From contig CAXXHQ010000001.1 in NCBI GenBank assembly GCA_963665265.2, positions 930,001 to 994,000 of the forward strand: 64,000 nucleotides of DNA, in the 5' to 3' direction. Positions 26,092 to 35,018 of this stretch are shown here, piece by piece. The position numbers and the translations under genes were made by a program. This DNA is from CAXXHQ01 sp963665265. GTDB taxonomy: Bacteria; Planctomycetota; Planctomycetia; Pirellulales; Thermoguttaceae. Under the pieces are notes generated by a model. It saw only the letters and a list, made by a program, of their open reading frames with translations. It ran no database searches and was not told where the DNA came from. Positions within the stretch are counted from its first letter, which is position 1; each line of letters starts with the position of its first letter.

Positions 26092-27444
26092 CTATCGCGG
26101 GGCAACCTCGACGTCGAGATTGCCTTCGTTTTGGCCGAGTTTGGCGGGCGAGTCGTTGATTTTAAGAAACAAAACGCCGGTACGTTCGGAGGTGATTTCG
26201 GCGCCGAGGCCGACGACGGTCGGCTTCAAAAACGCCGACGGCTCTTTGGGGTCGGCTTCGTCGGGTCGAACGACGGCAAGCAGCAGGCCGCGCGGTTTAC
26301 CTCGGTAGTAATGAATGGAGACGCCGTTGGCTTCACAGGGCCAACGGGCTCCGTCATCGCCGCCGAGGAAAAAGCGGCCCGTCGCTTGGATGGAGTATTT
26401 CTTTCCGGCTTCGAGGCGGAGGCCGGCGGATTGCCAGCCTCGGTCGGCGGAAACCTCTATTTTTTCGGAGCTCTTCAGGGTGAACAAGTCTTGCGCATCT
26501 TTCGGAGGGAAATCAATTTTCGCCCGCGCAAAATCGTAGCCGTATTCTAACCCGGAAACGAAAACGGCCCATTCGTCGCTGACGTCGCGCCAATCGTTCT
26601 CGAATAGTAGGCGGAAGCGCCGATTGAAGTCCGCTTCGCGGATGAATTGCGGCGCGCTGCGGAAACGTTCGCGGTAACGGGGATGGAAGTCGAAGAACGC
26701 GGCGGCGGCCCAACTCCAAGCGTAGTTGCGAGTCTCCCAACCGAGCGACGGCGCGAAGTCGAACACGTCGTCGAGCGAAAGCATTTTCCCCGCCGCGCAG
26801 TCGTCTTGGACGATGCGGACTCGTCCCCATTCGGGAACTTCGTCCTTCTTTCGCGGAAAATAGTCGAGCTTCACGCGGTCGTCTTTGTACTGATGCGTTG
26901 AGAGCAGTTCGGCCATTCCCTCCATGTACCAAGTCGGGCCGCAGGAGCCGAGCATCGAGTTCATGAAAGCATGCGTTCCTTCGTGCAGCACGAGGTGACG
27001 GCGATAATAGGCGCTCGGCTGTTCTCGGACCCAAATCGAGTAGTTCGTGGCGTAGCCGTTTTTGAATTCCGGCAGATCGTTCGGAAGCAGACCGACTTGC
27101 TCGAACTTCGTTTTGTCTTTCATCAATCGACCGACGACGCGCCACTTGTCGGCGGCTTTCGGATCGACATGGAAATAGGCGACCCATTGGGGAAAGGCTT
27201 GCGCGAAGGCGTCGGGGAGAAGATCGACTTCGTCGCGGGTTTTGTCGTCGAGGTCGGAGTAAATCGTAAGTCGGGGGCCGTCGATTTTTCGGATGCCCGC
27301 GGCTCGAACGGCGGCGGGGTCGATTTCGGCGAATTTCGGCTGCGGCGCGAACGGCTCGATGAGCGGCGGAGTTTCGGAGGCGAAAGCCGAACCGCACGCG
27401 GCGGCTATGAACAGGAAGGTCGTTAGGAAAGCAACGCGGGACAT
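26092..27444 (-). CDS. Secreted HExxH metalloprotease-like protein
   Basis: A 450-residue protein with a signal peptide (MSRVAFLTTFLFIAAACGSAFA, cleavage before SETPP). The zinc motif HEGTH is at residues 154-158 (HLVLHEGTHAFMNSM), followed by YMEGMAELLS at about 173-182, whose Glu could be the third zinc ligand of a gluzincin. This resembles planctomycete DUF1570-like putative peptidases. The C-terminal ~110 residues (IEVSADRGWQSAGLRLEAGKKYSIQATGRFFLGGD ... WPCEANGVSIHYYRGKPRGLLLAVV) look like a lectin-type beta-sandwich similar to PA-IL (LecA). Substrate unknown. It is flanked by palindromes on both sides and stands alone on its strand. Confidence 0.8.
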   Translation of the reverse strand: MSRVAFLTTFLFIAAACGSAFASETPPLIEPFAPQPKFAEIDPAAVRAAGIRKIDGPRLTIYSDLDDKTRDEVDLLPDAFAQAFPQWVAYFHVDPKAADKWRVVGRLMKDKTKFEQVGLLPNDLPEFKNGYATNYSIWVREQPSAYYRRHLVLHEGTHAFMNSMLGSCGPTWYMEGMAELLSTHQYKDDRVKLDYFPRKKDEVPEWGRVRIVQDDCAAGKMLSLDDVFDFAPSLGWETRNYAWSWAAAAFFDFHPRYRERFRSAPQFIREADFNRRFRLLFENDWRDVSDEWAVFVSGLEYGYDFARAKIDFPPKDAQDLFTLKSSEKIEVSADRGWQSAGLRLEAGKKYSIQATGRFFLGGDDGARWPCEANGVSIHYYRGKPRGLLLAVVRPDEADPKEPSAFLKPTVVGLGAEITSERTGVLFLKINDSPAKLGQNEGNLDVEVAPR

Positions 27445-27490
27445 AGGAACATCCTTGAATGGACTAACGCGTCGTGCATGGTTTTTTTCA

Positions 27491-27600
27491 GGCGGGACTC
27501 GCTACGCTCGGCCCACCCTATGGTAAGCGTCAGGCAGGTATGTCCTTCGTCCTGTCATGCATGTTTTTTCGGTGGGACTCGCTGCGCTCGGCCCACCCTA
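27491..27600. repeat. Two copies of a 30-bp interspersed palindromic repeat
   Basis: Copies at 27491-27520 and 27571-27600 share GGGACTCGCT, then GCGCTCGGCCCACCCTA, with outer arms GGTGGG/CCCACC in the second copy. Further copies lie at 48852-48881 and, more diverged, 50073-50102. All are intergenic. The two copies here lie just upstream of the metalloprotease gene start. Confidence 0.85.
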
Positions 27601-27743
27601 CTTGCGGAATTATAGCATTTTCAGAGTTTATTGACGCTACGGGCGGGGGGTGGTAAATTGGAGAATTCTAGCTTGGCGACCAATAGTTGCACGACGCAAG
27701 TTACGCAACCCTTACAGGGTTGAGGAAACGGCAAATACGTAGT

Positions 27744-27799
27744 CCCAGGGTAGCCGCTGCGCGGCAACCCTGGGCTATCCTACATAAGCCCTTCGGGCT
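27744..27799. repeat. Palindrome pair upstream of the pyrophosphorylase gene
   Basis: A 14-bp near-perfect stem CCCAGGGTAGCCGC / GCGGCAACCCTGGG (27744-27774, one A-A mismatch) is followed by AGCCC TTC GGGCT (27787-27799). The first shares CCTGGGCTA with the hairpin at 29417-29436, so both belong to one dispersed family. Confidence 0.7.
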
Positions 27800-27879
27800 A
27801 AAGACATGCCACGTCCTTTGCAAGGAACCCGCCGCCCCCAAACTTATTTCAGCCTCAATAAGCGAACGAGAACGAACCA

Positions 27880-29274
27880 ATGACGAACGCGGAACTTTTA
27901 GGAAAGCTCACACCGTACGGACAACAACATCTATTGGCGTTTTGGGAACGGCTTGCGCCGGCGGATCGCGATCAACTTGGCGCGCAGATCTCGAAGATCG
28001 ACTTCGGGCTGTTGGAAAAGCTCTATCGAGCTCGAAACGATCAAGGCGACATTCGCGAGTTAGCCGGTCGCGCGGCGCCGCCGCCCGCCATTCGATTGAA
28101 CTCCGCGTCGAACAAGTTCACGCCGGAGCAAGCGAAGGCGCGAGCGATCGAAGCGTTGAAGGCGGGCGAGATCGGCGCGATTCTCGTGGCCGGCGGCCAA
28201 GGGACGCGGCTCGGCTTCGATCATCCGAAGGGGATGTATAAGATCGGTCCGGTATCGGATCGAACGCTGTTCGAGATTCACGTGAGCAAGATCGTGGCCG
28301 CCTCGAAGCGGTACGGCGTGCGGATTCCGTTGTACTTGATGACGAGTCCGGCGACGCATGCCGAGACGGTCGAGTATTTCAAGCAGAACGATCGGTTCGG
28401 TTTGGCCGAGGAAGATTTGATCATTTTCTGCCAAGGAACGATGCCGGCTGTCGACAAGGCGACGGGCCAAGTTCTGTTGGAGACGCCGTCGAAGATCGCG
28501 GTCAGTCCGGACGGACACGGCGGCATGCTCGCGGCGATGAAGACTTCGGGCGCGCTGGCCGACATCGCACGTCGCGGCGTGAAGCACTTATTCTATTTCC
28601 AGGTCGACAATCCCTTGGTCGACATTTGCGGGACGGAATTCTTGGGTTATCACCTGTTGGCCGACTCGGAATTGTCGTCGCAAGTGATCGCCAAGCAGAA
28701 TCCGCTGGATCGCGTGGGGAACATCGTCGAAGTGGACGGCAAGCTGATCGTGATTGAATACAGCGACTTGCCGAACGACATCGCGGAGCTTCGGAACGCC
28801 GACGGTTCGTTGCAAATTTGGGCGGGCAGCATCGCGGTGCACGTGATGGCGGCGACGATGTTGAATCGGTTGGCCGACAGCGCGGCGGGCTTGCCGTTCC
28901 ATTTGGCGTACAAAAAAGTGCCGTTCGTGGACGCCACGGGAGCGACGGTGAAGCCTTCGGAGCCGAACGCGATCAAGTTCGAGCGGTTCATATTCGATTT
29001 AATGCCCGAGGCGAAAAACGCGATCGTCGTCGAGATCGATCCGAACGAAGGATTCGGTCCGTTGAAGAACGCGTCGGGGGCGCCTTCGGACACGCCGGAG
29101 ATGGTTCGCTCGATGTTGAGCGATCAGCATCGGCGTTGGCTTGAAGCGGCCGGCGTGAAGGTGGCCGACGGCACGTTCGTCGAGATTGATCCGCTGTTCG
29201 CTCTCGACGCCACGGAGACGGCCGCGAAGGTGAAGGCGGGGACGACGGTGACGACGCCGACGTTCTTCAAGTAG
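27880..29274 (+). CDS. UDP-sugar pyrophosphorylase, eukaryotic UAP1/UGP type
   Basis: A 464-residue nucleotidyltransferase of the UDPGP family. The uridine/phosphate loop is AILVAGGQGTRLGFDHPKGMYKIG (about residues 101-122); SPDGHGGMLAAMKTSG, FYFQVDNPLVDICGTEFLGYH and the sugar-binding KFERFIFDLMP match UDP-N-acetylhexosamine pyrophosphorylases (UAP1/QRI1) rather than bacterial GlmU. The enzyme makes UDP-GlcNAc/UDP-GalNAc or UDP-glucose from UTP and the sugar 1-phosphate; exact specificity cannot be read. Eukaryote-like members occur in planctomycetes and a few other bacteria. A strong terminator follows, after a copy of a TAGGG-rich repeat that begins at its stop codon. Confidence 0.9.
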   Translation: MTNAELLGKLTPYGQQHLLAFWERLAPADRDQLGAQISKIDFGLLEKLYRARNDQGDIRELAGRAAPPPAIRLNSASNKFTPEQAKARAIEALKAGEIGAILVAGGQGTRLGFDHPKGMYKIGPVSDRTLFEIHVSKIVAASKRYGVRIPLYLMTSPATHAETVEYFKQNDRFGLAEEDLIIFCQGTMPAVDKATGQVLLETPSKIAVSPDGHGGMLAAMKTSGALADIARRGVKHLFYFQVDNPLVDICGTEFLGYHLLADSELSSQVIAKQNPLDRVGNIVEVDGKLIVIEYSDLPNDIAELRNADGSLQIWAGSIAVHVMAATMLNRLADSAAGLPFHLAYKKVPFVDATGATVKPSEPNAIKFERFIFDLMPEAKNAIVVEIDPNEGFGPLKNASGAPSDTPEMVRSMLSDQHRRWLEAAGVKVADGTFVEIDPLFALDATETAAKVKAGTTVTTPTFFK

Positions 29275-29311
29275 GGATTAGGGCATAGGGACGCGACAAG
29301 AGAAACAATGA

Positions 29312-29354
29312 CGAGGGATGAAGGCCGAGCGGTTTTCATCCCTCGGTTTGTTTT
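29312..29354 (+). terminator. Rho-independent terminator of the pyrophosphorylase gene
   Basis: Perfect 11-bp stem CGAGGGATGAA (29312-29322) / TTCATCCCTCG (29335-29345), 12-base loop, followed by GTTTGTTTT. The left arm is similar to a dispersed GAGGGATGAAGG repeat seen at 40651 and 42425. Confidence 0.85.
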
Positions 29355-29416
29355 AAGAGCGAGTCATGAACGGAAAGCATGACCAAGGATTGCGTCGCCT
29401 CTGGTCGCTAGCGCAA

Positions 29417-29436
29417 CCCAGGTTCGAGAACCTGGG
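29417..29436. repeat. Palindrome CCCAGGTTC/GAACCTGGG
   Basis: A perfect 9-bp inverted repeat with a 2-base centre, followed by CTACC. It shares the CCTGGGCTA edge with the hairpin at 27744-27774. It lies just downstream of the lptD stop on the opposite strand. Confidence 0.6.
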
Positions 29437-29468
29437 CTACCCGATAGATGGCCCGGGATGTCGTTCAA

Positions 29469-32400
29469 TTATTCTAGGCCGGAGACGCCGGAGGGCGGGA
29501 TATAGACTCCGCCTTGGTTGGCGAGGCGATTCTTCGAGACGAAGCGAGGTTCGATGGAGATGTTGATTCCGACGTCGTTGCGCGACGGATCGACGTTGAA
29601 TCCGGCGTTAACGAGGAACGACTCGCCGATGCGAGTAATGCTGAAGTACTGGCCGATGTTTCCGTTCTTTCCGCAGTCGTAGGAGGCGCCGAAGGTCATG
29701 CTCCACTTCGGACTCATTAAGTAGGAATACGAAAGCGAGACGACGCGACCTTCGATCGGTCCGTCGAGGAATCGGAAGCCGAGGTAAAGGCTGCCTCTCG
29801 GCGGTCGAGTGAGGAATCCGCCGACGGAGACGGTTTTCTGGCCGTCGTCGAAGACGTCGAAGAGGCCGTCGGAGACGAGCGTGAGGCGATCGCCGACATG
29901 CCACTTGGCGTCGTAATCGATCAGGCCGGGGACTTTGCCGTAGTCGTCTTCGTTCGGTTTCGGATAGAAGTTCATCCCGGCGTCGAAGGATATCCAATCG
30001 ACGATCTTCATAGTATTCGGTCCGCCGCGTTTAGTTTGCCAACGCTGCTCGGCGGCGAGGCGGAACATCGTCAAGTCGTCGACGACTTCCGTACTGGGCG
30101 AAGTGACCCAACTACCGAGACCGGATCGAACGGCGTACCAACGTTCATCGAATTTTTTGGGAATCGAGCCGCCGTAGGTATTGACGATGAAGCGGCGGCG
30201 GAAGGCTTCGATCGAGTCGTCGTCGAGCGGGTCGTACAGCGGCAGGTCTTCGAGGTCTTTGTTGCTTTCGGCGTGGAGGAACTCGGCGACGAAATTGACT
30301 TTGTGGGCGATTCCGTTGACGTTGAACAGTTCGCTCTGCGCGGTCGGATCGACGGACCAGACCGGCAGATTGGCGCGGAGCCCGGCCTGCCAATAGAGTC
30401 GATTGAGTTGCTGGCCGTCGATGTCTTCGCCCCAATGGGCGAATTCGCCGAGGGCGTAGGGAACGACTTTGACCGCTCCGAGTTGGAAGGGCCAATCGAT
30501 TTCTTGGCGAGTGGCGGCGCGTTCGCCGGCGACGGAGTTCTTTTCCCAGGGAAGATACTGGAACGGCTGATCGGCCGGGTTCGTCGGCGCGTTCGCTTTT
30601 TGGAATCGCATATAGCCCGCGTTGGAATGCTCGTACCAGGTGAAGGCTTCGCCGATTTCCTGGCCGATCCAAAAATGGTCGACGCGCGGCAGTTGTTCGG
30701 TTTGGGTGAAGAAGTCGTTGAGCCGGGCGTCGAGAGAAAGACTAAGCGAGCGGTTTTCGCGGGTATGCTTCAACTCGATTCCGGTCGCCTCGTCCTTCAT
30801 CTCGTCCCATTCGCGTTTGTAATAGCTTTCGAGGAAGTTACGATCGCTGATCCAGCCCAATTCGGCGGACAATTGGACGTCGTAGGGCAATTGCGTGCGG
30901 TGTTGCCAGAACAAGCGATAGCGGTAGTCTTTTTCGGGAACGAGATCGTTTCGACCGACGCCGAGGTTATCGGTACCGTGGTCGGCGATTCCCCAATAGT
31001 CGAGCAAGCCGGCGCTACGGCCGTCTTCCACGCCCATGAAGCCGAGGAGGTTATCGCGCGTGTAGGTCAAGGTTCCGCCGTGCCCGAAGCCGCGTTTACC
31101 GAGGTAGTCGAGACTCACGTCGAAATCGACGTCTTTCGGCGGGTTTTTCAGGCCGAGCAATTGGAAGCCGTTCCAATCGGTAAGGAACTGCAAGCCGTAG
31201 GTTTTGTCGTATTTGACTCGAGCGCGGCGGATGTAATAGGTCGGCTCTTTCAAATTGGTCGACATGTAGGGCCAATAGAAGACCGGCACCGGTCCGAGAT
31301 AGACGAAGTTGCTCGACGCCTCGGCGAGTTGATCGCGTTCGGAGATCGGCTTGCCGGTTTCATCGACGGCCTGCCGCCCGGTGCGCGGATCGATCGTCGG
31401 AATATGAATGTCGGAGAAGGCGATGTCACCGGATTGCAGTTTATAGCTCGGTTCGCCCATTCGGCTGGAAGTGACGAAGGCGTTTTGCGCGTAGAAATGA
31501 TCTTTGTCGGTTTGCCGCATGATGTCGGCTCGCAGGCGGAGATAACCTTTCAAGCCAGGCACGGGGGTGAGCATCTCGGCGTTGATGACCGTTCCCTTTT
31601 GATTGGTCACGTCGTAATACATTCGTTCGGCGTAGATGACGCGGTCGCCTTGGCGGAAGACGATGTTTCCTTCCATGTAGATTTCCATCGGCGCTTTGGA
31701 ATTTTCGAAAGCGCCGCCGGTGAGGCTAGGCTGCTCGGAACCGGTGGTCCAAACGACGATGCGATCGGCGGAGATGTCGATGGTTCCCCATTGCGACATT
31801 CCGTCGATGACCATGTTCACGCCTTGATCGATGGTTCCGATCCAGACGTTCGAATCGGGGCCCTGCGGCTCCCATTTCAATTGATAAGGGACGTCGCTAC
31901 GGGAGAAGATGCGGATTCGACGGCCCTCGGTTTGCGGTTGCGAGGAGGAGGCGAAATCGCCGATCGAAGCATGTTGCGGAGCGTTCGCGGGGGACGGTTC
32001 GGCTATGGGAATAGGACGCGCGAATTGCGCTTGCTGCACTTCGCTGCGCACGAGTTGATCGCCGCCGGTAGGTTGGCGTTTTTCCATAGCGCGTTGGAAG
32101 ATCGGCGGAAGGACGTCGGGCTTGCCGGAGGTTTGACCGGCATAGACTTGAATTTCACGGTTCGTGAAGAAGCGACCGAACCAATCGCCGTCGGTGAGTC
32201 GAGCGCGGCCGTCGCGCAGATCGACGTTCCCTTCGAAGTAGGCGATGATCTTGCTCGGCTCGTTCGGATTTTCGGAGCGGTCGACCCAGAGGACGGCTTC
32301 GTCGCAAGCGGCGACGTAGGCGCCTTGCTGCAAACGACAGTTTCCGCGCAAGAGCCAAACGTCATAGGCGCCCTGCTTCCAACGATTGGCGGCCTGCGCG

Positions 32401-32555
32401 CTAATGGTAATCGATAAAGATTCGTTGGGCTTGCCGATCTCGGTTTCGGCATGCGTCGCGACGCCAAACGAGCAGACGGCAAACGCAAGAAGCGATGCAA
32501 GGACGATCACGATTCGTCGGAGCCAACGGCGCGCAGGGAGAGCGTCGGCGCGCAA
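29469..32555 (-). CDS. lptD: LPS-assembly protein LptD-like outer-membrane protein
   Basis: A 1028-residue protein with an N-terminal signal segment (RRIVIVLASLLAFAVCSFGVATHAE). Residues about 50-340 hold OstA/LptA-like beta-jellyroll stretches (WLLRGNCRLQQGAYVAACDEAVLWVD, YMEGNIVFRQGDRVIYAERMYYDV), and from about 430 on is the barrel region with the family signature FVYLGPVPVFYWPYMSTNLKEP, many aromatic-alternating strands, and RRPPRGSLYLGFRFLDGPIEGRVVSLSYSYLMSPKWSMTFGASYD near the end. It inserts lipopolysaccharide-like lipids into the outer membrane, which supports a diderm envelope. Longer than E. coli LptD (about 780). The exact start is uncertain. No other lpt gene is in the window. Confidence 0.85.
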   Translation of the reverse strand: MRADALPARRWLRRIVIVLASLLAFAVCSFGVATHAETEIGKPNESLSITISAQAANRWKQGAYDVWLLRGNCRLQQGAYVAACDEAVLWVDRSENPNEPSKIIAYFEGNVDLRDGRARLTDGDWFGRFFTNREIQVYAGQTSGKPDVLPPIFQRAMEKRQPTGGDQLVRSEVQQAQFARPIPIAEPSPANAPQHASIGDFASSSQPQTEGRRIRIFSRSDVPYQLKWEPQGPDSNVWIGTIDQGVNMVIDGMSQWGTIDISADRIVVWTTGSEQPSLTGGAFENSKAPMEIYMEGNIVFRQGDRVIYAERMYYDVTNQKGTVINAEMLTPVPGLKGYLRLRADIMRQTDKDHFYAQNAFVTSSRMGEPSYKLQSGDIAFSDIHIPTIDPRTGRQAVDETGKPISERDQLAEASSNFVYLGPVPVFYWPYMSTNLKEPTYYIRRARVKYDKTYGLQFLTDWNGFQLLGLKNPPKDVDFDVSLDYLGKRGFGHGGTLTYTRDNLLGFMGVEDGRSAGLLDYWGIADHGTDNLGVGRNDLVPEKDYRYRLFWQHRTQLPYDVQLSAELGWISDRNFLESYYKREWDEMKDEATGIELKHTRENRSLSLSLDARLNDFFTQTEQLPRVDHFWIGQEIGEAFTWYEHSNAGYMRFQKANAPTNPADQPFQYLPWEKNSVAGERAATRQEIDWPFQLGAVKVVPYALGEFAHWGEDIDGQQLNRLYWQAGLRANLPVWSVDPTAQSELFNVNGIAHKVNFVAEFLHAESNKDLEDLPLYDPLDDDSIEAFRRRFIVNTYGGSIPKKFDERWYAVRSGLGSWVTSPSTEVVDDLTMFRLAAEQRWQTKRGGPNTMKIVDWISFDAGMNFYPKPNEDDYGKVPGLIDYDAKWHVGDRLTLVSDGLFDVFDDGQKTVSVGGFLTRPPRGSLYLGFRFLDGPIEGRVVSLSYSYLMSPKWSMTFGASYDCGKNGNIGQYFSITRIGESFLVNAGFNVDPSRNDVGINISIEPRFVSKNRLANQGGVYIPPSGVSGLE

Positions 32556-32845
32556 TGGGAAATTGGCGCAGCGAGACGGGGTCGCGCTTATCCGACGTTT
32601 TTCGTTCAGACGACGTTCCTTCTATTCCCCAACTCAACCGAGCGTCCTTGCGCGGCTGTTCGGCCTTTGGAGTCCTTTGGGGGCGGCGGATTATACGCAG
32701 CGGCGGAGAAATAAATCAAGGCGGATTCGAGGGGAAGAGACGGGCGATAACTTATTTTGGCGTAGTCATTTAGAACATGCCCACGGAAAGATCCGAAACG
32801 CCTCGAAGCGGCAAAACAGCAAGACTGGGGTATTTCGCGATTCGG

Positions 32846-33292
32846 CTATTGCGGGAGAATGACGTCGGCGAGCATGAAACGACGGAGCGATTTGACCGTA
32901 GCGGCGAATTGGTCGAAATCGACGGGTTTGGTCAAAAACGCCTCGACGCTTAGTTTTTCGTCTTCGAGAATTTGCCGATGGGCGACCGAAGCCGTGAGAA
33001 CGACGACCGGGATGCTTTTCAAGCATTCGTCGGCGCGGACCTCGGCCAAGGTTTCGCGGCCGTCCTTTTTCGGCATTTGCAGATCGAGCAAAACGAGGTC
33101 GGGACGAGGAACGCGGCGAAATTTTCCCTGCTTGCGGAGAAACTCCATCGCCTCCTCGCCGTCACGAACGAAGCTTACGCGGCACGGCACCTCGCCGCTT
33201 CGCAACGCTTCGATCGTCCAACCGGCGTCCTCGAGGTCGTCTTCGACCAAAAGAACCTCCATCGGTCGACCGACGATTTGGTTATTGGGCAT
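32846..33292 (-). CDS. Response regulator, Rcp1-like receiver
   Basis: A 148-residue receiver domain with no output domain. Acidic pocket VEDDLEDA, phospho-acceptor Asp in PDLVLLDLQMPKKDGRETL, Thr in VVLTASVAH and Lys in AFLTKPVDFDQF are all present; such regulators are typical of phytochrome-type partners. The start at the ATG of MPNNQ (33292) is chosen because GGAG lies 7 bases upstream; an earlier TTG codon (33307) would have no ribosome site. No sensor kinase is nearby. About 290 bases of gene-free sequence separate it from lptD. Confidence 0.9.
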   Translation of the reverse strand: MPNNQIVGRPMEVLLVEDDLEDAGWTIEALRSGEVPCRVSFVRDGEEAMEFLRKQGKFRRVPRPDLVLLDLQMPKKDGRETLAEVRADECLKSIPVVVLTASVAHRQILEDEKLSVEAFLTKPVDFDQFAATVKSLRRFMLADVILPQ

Positions 33293-33346
33293 GGGAAAAC
33301 TCCGCAACGAGCGATTTCGGCGCCTACGAAGCGCCGTTCGGAACGG

Positions 33347-33727
33347 TCATTGCCGTTTCTTCAATTCTAGGTCACTTTCGGAAGCGACGCCGCGAAAACG
33401 ATCGGCGGGGTATTTTTCCGCATTTTTGACCATTTTTTGGCGAACGGCCGTCGCAACGTCAATGTTCAATTCGTTCGCCATCGCAAAGGCGTAGCACAAG
33501 ACGTCGGCCAATTCGTCGGCGACTTGGGAGAGGGCTTCACGACGATCGCCGAGGCGGCGCGACTCCTCGCCGTCGATCCATTGGAAATGCTCCATCAGTT
33601 CGGCGGCTTCGATGGCCAAAGACATCGCCAAGTTTTTCGGCGCGTGAAATTGACGCCAATCGCGCTCTTCGACAAATTTGCCGACCAGTTGGCGCAATTC
33701 GGCTATCGTCGTTTTGTCGTCGGACAT
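33347..33727 (-). CDS. MazG-like nucleotide pyrophosphohydrolase (dCTPase type)
   Basis: A 126-residue all-helical NTP pyrophosphatase. The metal-binding motif E-x-x-E ... E-x-x-D is visible as LAIEAAELMEHFQW and VADELADVLCYAFAMANELNID, and the C-terminal half (KNAEKYPADRFRG) is the iMazG/dCTPase-1 signature. It hydrolyses non-canonical or excess dNTPs, cleaning the nucleotide pool. The length fits the family (about 110-130). It is transcribed after the degenerate receiver gene and before the response regulator, with gaps of 105 and 54 bases. Confidence 0.9.
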   Translation of the reverse strand: MSDDKTTIAELRQLVGKFVEERDWRQFHAPKNLAMSLAIEAAELMEHFQWIDGEESRRLGDRREALSQVADELADVLCYAFAMANELNIDVATAVRQKMVKNAEKYPADRFRGVASESDLELKKRQ

Positions 33728-33832
33728 AAGAAAAGTCGTTCAAAGAAAGGAGTATGCAGGGGGGAAACTCTAAGGCGGAGAAGGCATTTTACACGTAAGC
33801 GGCGGGAAGAACAACCGGCTCTTAATCGAACG

Positions 33833-34777
33833 CTAACGTGAAGCCGATTTCGGCGTTTGCACGCCGCGAAGCCGATAATTCTCGGTCAGATGGATCATCA
33901 GCTCCATGGCGAGGAGGTCGGCGCGAGTCATGACATGGCGCGAGCTGCGCGAGCCGAGTCCGCGGACCATTTCCTCCAGAACGCTAAGATGGAGCCGCAT
34001 CGCCTGGCGGGCCGAGGCTCCGGTCGCCACTAATAGGTCGGCCAAGCGTTTGAGTTCGTCGCTCATATTGCCCGAGCCCATGATGACGTAGGCGCGCAGC
34101 AGTTGGCGATAGAGGGTCCACAGTTCGTCGGGCAGCGCCGGGTCTTGGCGAGGATCGCGCTCGTCGGAAGCGTCGCGGAGGGTTTCCAAGTCGCCGATTA
34201 ACGAGCGCTGCTGCCGAAGCATCTGGTCGGCTTCGACGGTTTCTCGTCTCAATCGGGTTCGCTCGGCGCTGTGCAAACGACGGTTTTCTTCGGCCATTTT
34301 GCGTTTGCAAATAGCTCGCTCGACGATCCAGATGAGATGCCGGGCGGTGGCGTTTTGCACGCAGATGAATTCGTCGGCACCCGCTTGAGAGACGGCCGGG
34401 GCCATTTCGGTTTCGTCCTCGGCGCCAAGGACGACGATCGGCTCCTCGAACCCGCCCGTCCGATAGCCGTAGATTAGCTCGAAAGCGTCTAATTCGCCGG
34501 GCAAATGGCAGACAAGGAGGACGTCGAAGCGTTCCTCCTGCAACTTCGCCAAGCCGGCGGCAATTCCGATCGCCTCGACGATGGCGAACTCGCCTTCGTA
34601 TTCTTCGACCAAGGCTTCGGCCAACCATCCTCCGGTTCGAGGCCGGGTCGTGACGTAGAGGATCCGCAGGCGATCGACGAGGGCGGGTCGGCGAACGTTC
34701 TCGGGCGAATCGGATTGTCGCGACTGAGCGGCGGCAGGCATATCGAGACTATTGGACAACTCTTTGGACGGCAACAC
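33833..34777 (-). CDS. Degenerate receiver-domain protein
   Basis: A 314-residue protein. Residues about 38-155 look like a receiver fold (RLRILYVTTRPRTGGWLAEAL ... FDVLLVCHLPGELDAFELIYG ... PIVVLGAEDE), but the phosphoacceptor position in DVLLVCHLPG carries Cys, not Asp, and the acidic pair is absent, so ordinary phosphotransfer is unlikely. The C-terminal half is a helical region with charged coiled-coil (RRLHSAERTRLRRETVEADQML) and then LWTLYRQLLRAYVIMGSGNMSDELKRLADLLVATG. Starts as GTG at 34777 or ATG at 34741; neither has a clear ribosome site. Function unknown. Confidence 0.75.
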   Translation of the reverse strand: MLPSKELSNSLDMPAAAQSRQSDSPENVRRPALVDRLRILYVTTRPRTGGWLAEALVEEYEGEFAIVEAIGIAAGLAKLQEERFDVLLVCHLPGELDAFELIYGYRTGGFEEPIVVLGAEDETEMAPAVSQAGADEFICVQNATARHLIWIVERAICKRKMAEENRRLHSAERTRLRRETVEADQMLRQQRSLIGDLETLRDASDERDPRQDPALPDELWTLYRQLLRAYVIMGSGNMSDELKRLADLLVATGASARQAMRLHLSVLEEMVRGLGSRSSRHVMTRADLLAMELMIHLTENYRLRGVQTPKSASR

Positions 34778-34802
34778 GTTAGGGCGGCGGAAGAAGACCG
34801 TC

Positions 34803-34854
34803 TTTCCGCCTCGGTACTGTAGCGAAGAGGCGGAAAACGGTCAAGATCGATGCG
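34803..34854. repeat. Hairpin plus first copy of a 28-bp direct repeat
   Basis: TTTCCGCCTC (34803-34812) and GAGGCGGAAA (34827-34836) form a 10-bp stem. The right arm is the start of a 28-base sequence (34827-34854) that occurs again, with no mismatch, at 35913-35940. The two copies enclose the membrane protein gene at 35019. Confidence 0.85.
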
Positions 34855-35018
34855 ATGTATTTAGAAAAGCGATCGCGTAGCAGGTGTCCCAATAGAGTCT
34901 TTATCTCACCGGATTCTAGGCAATTCCCAATCCGCCACCCAATTTTACAGCGTTGACAGCGTAGCGGCAGCAGATTATCACATACCAAAGTTGAGCATCA
35001 GGATTCTGAGGAGGCAAC

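Noticed and set aside
29898..32417. An 839-codon open frame on the plus strand opposite lptD
   Set aside because: It is the antisense shadow of a GC-biased gene; its translation is repetitive (Val/Phe/Glu/Gly-rich) with no domain, while the minus frame has a complete LptD pattern.
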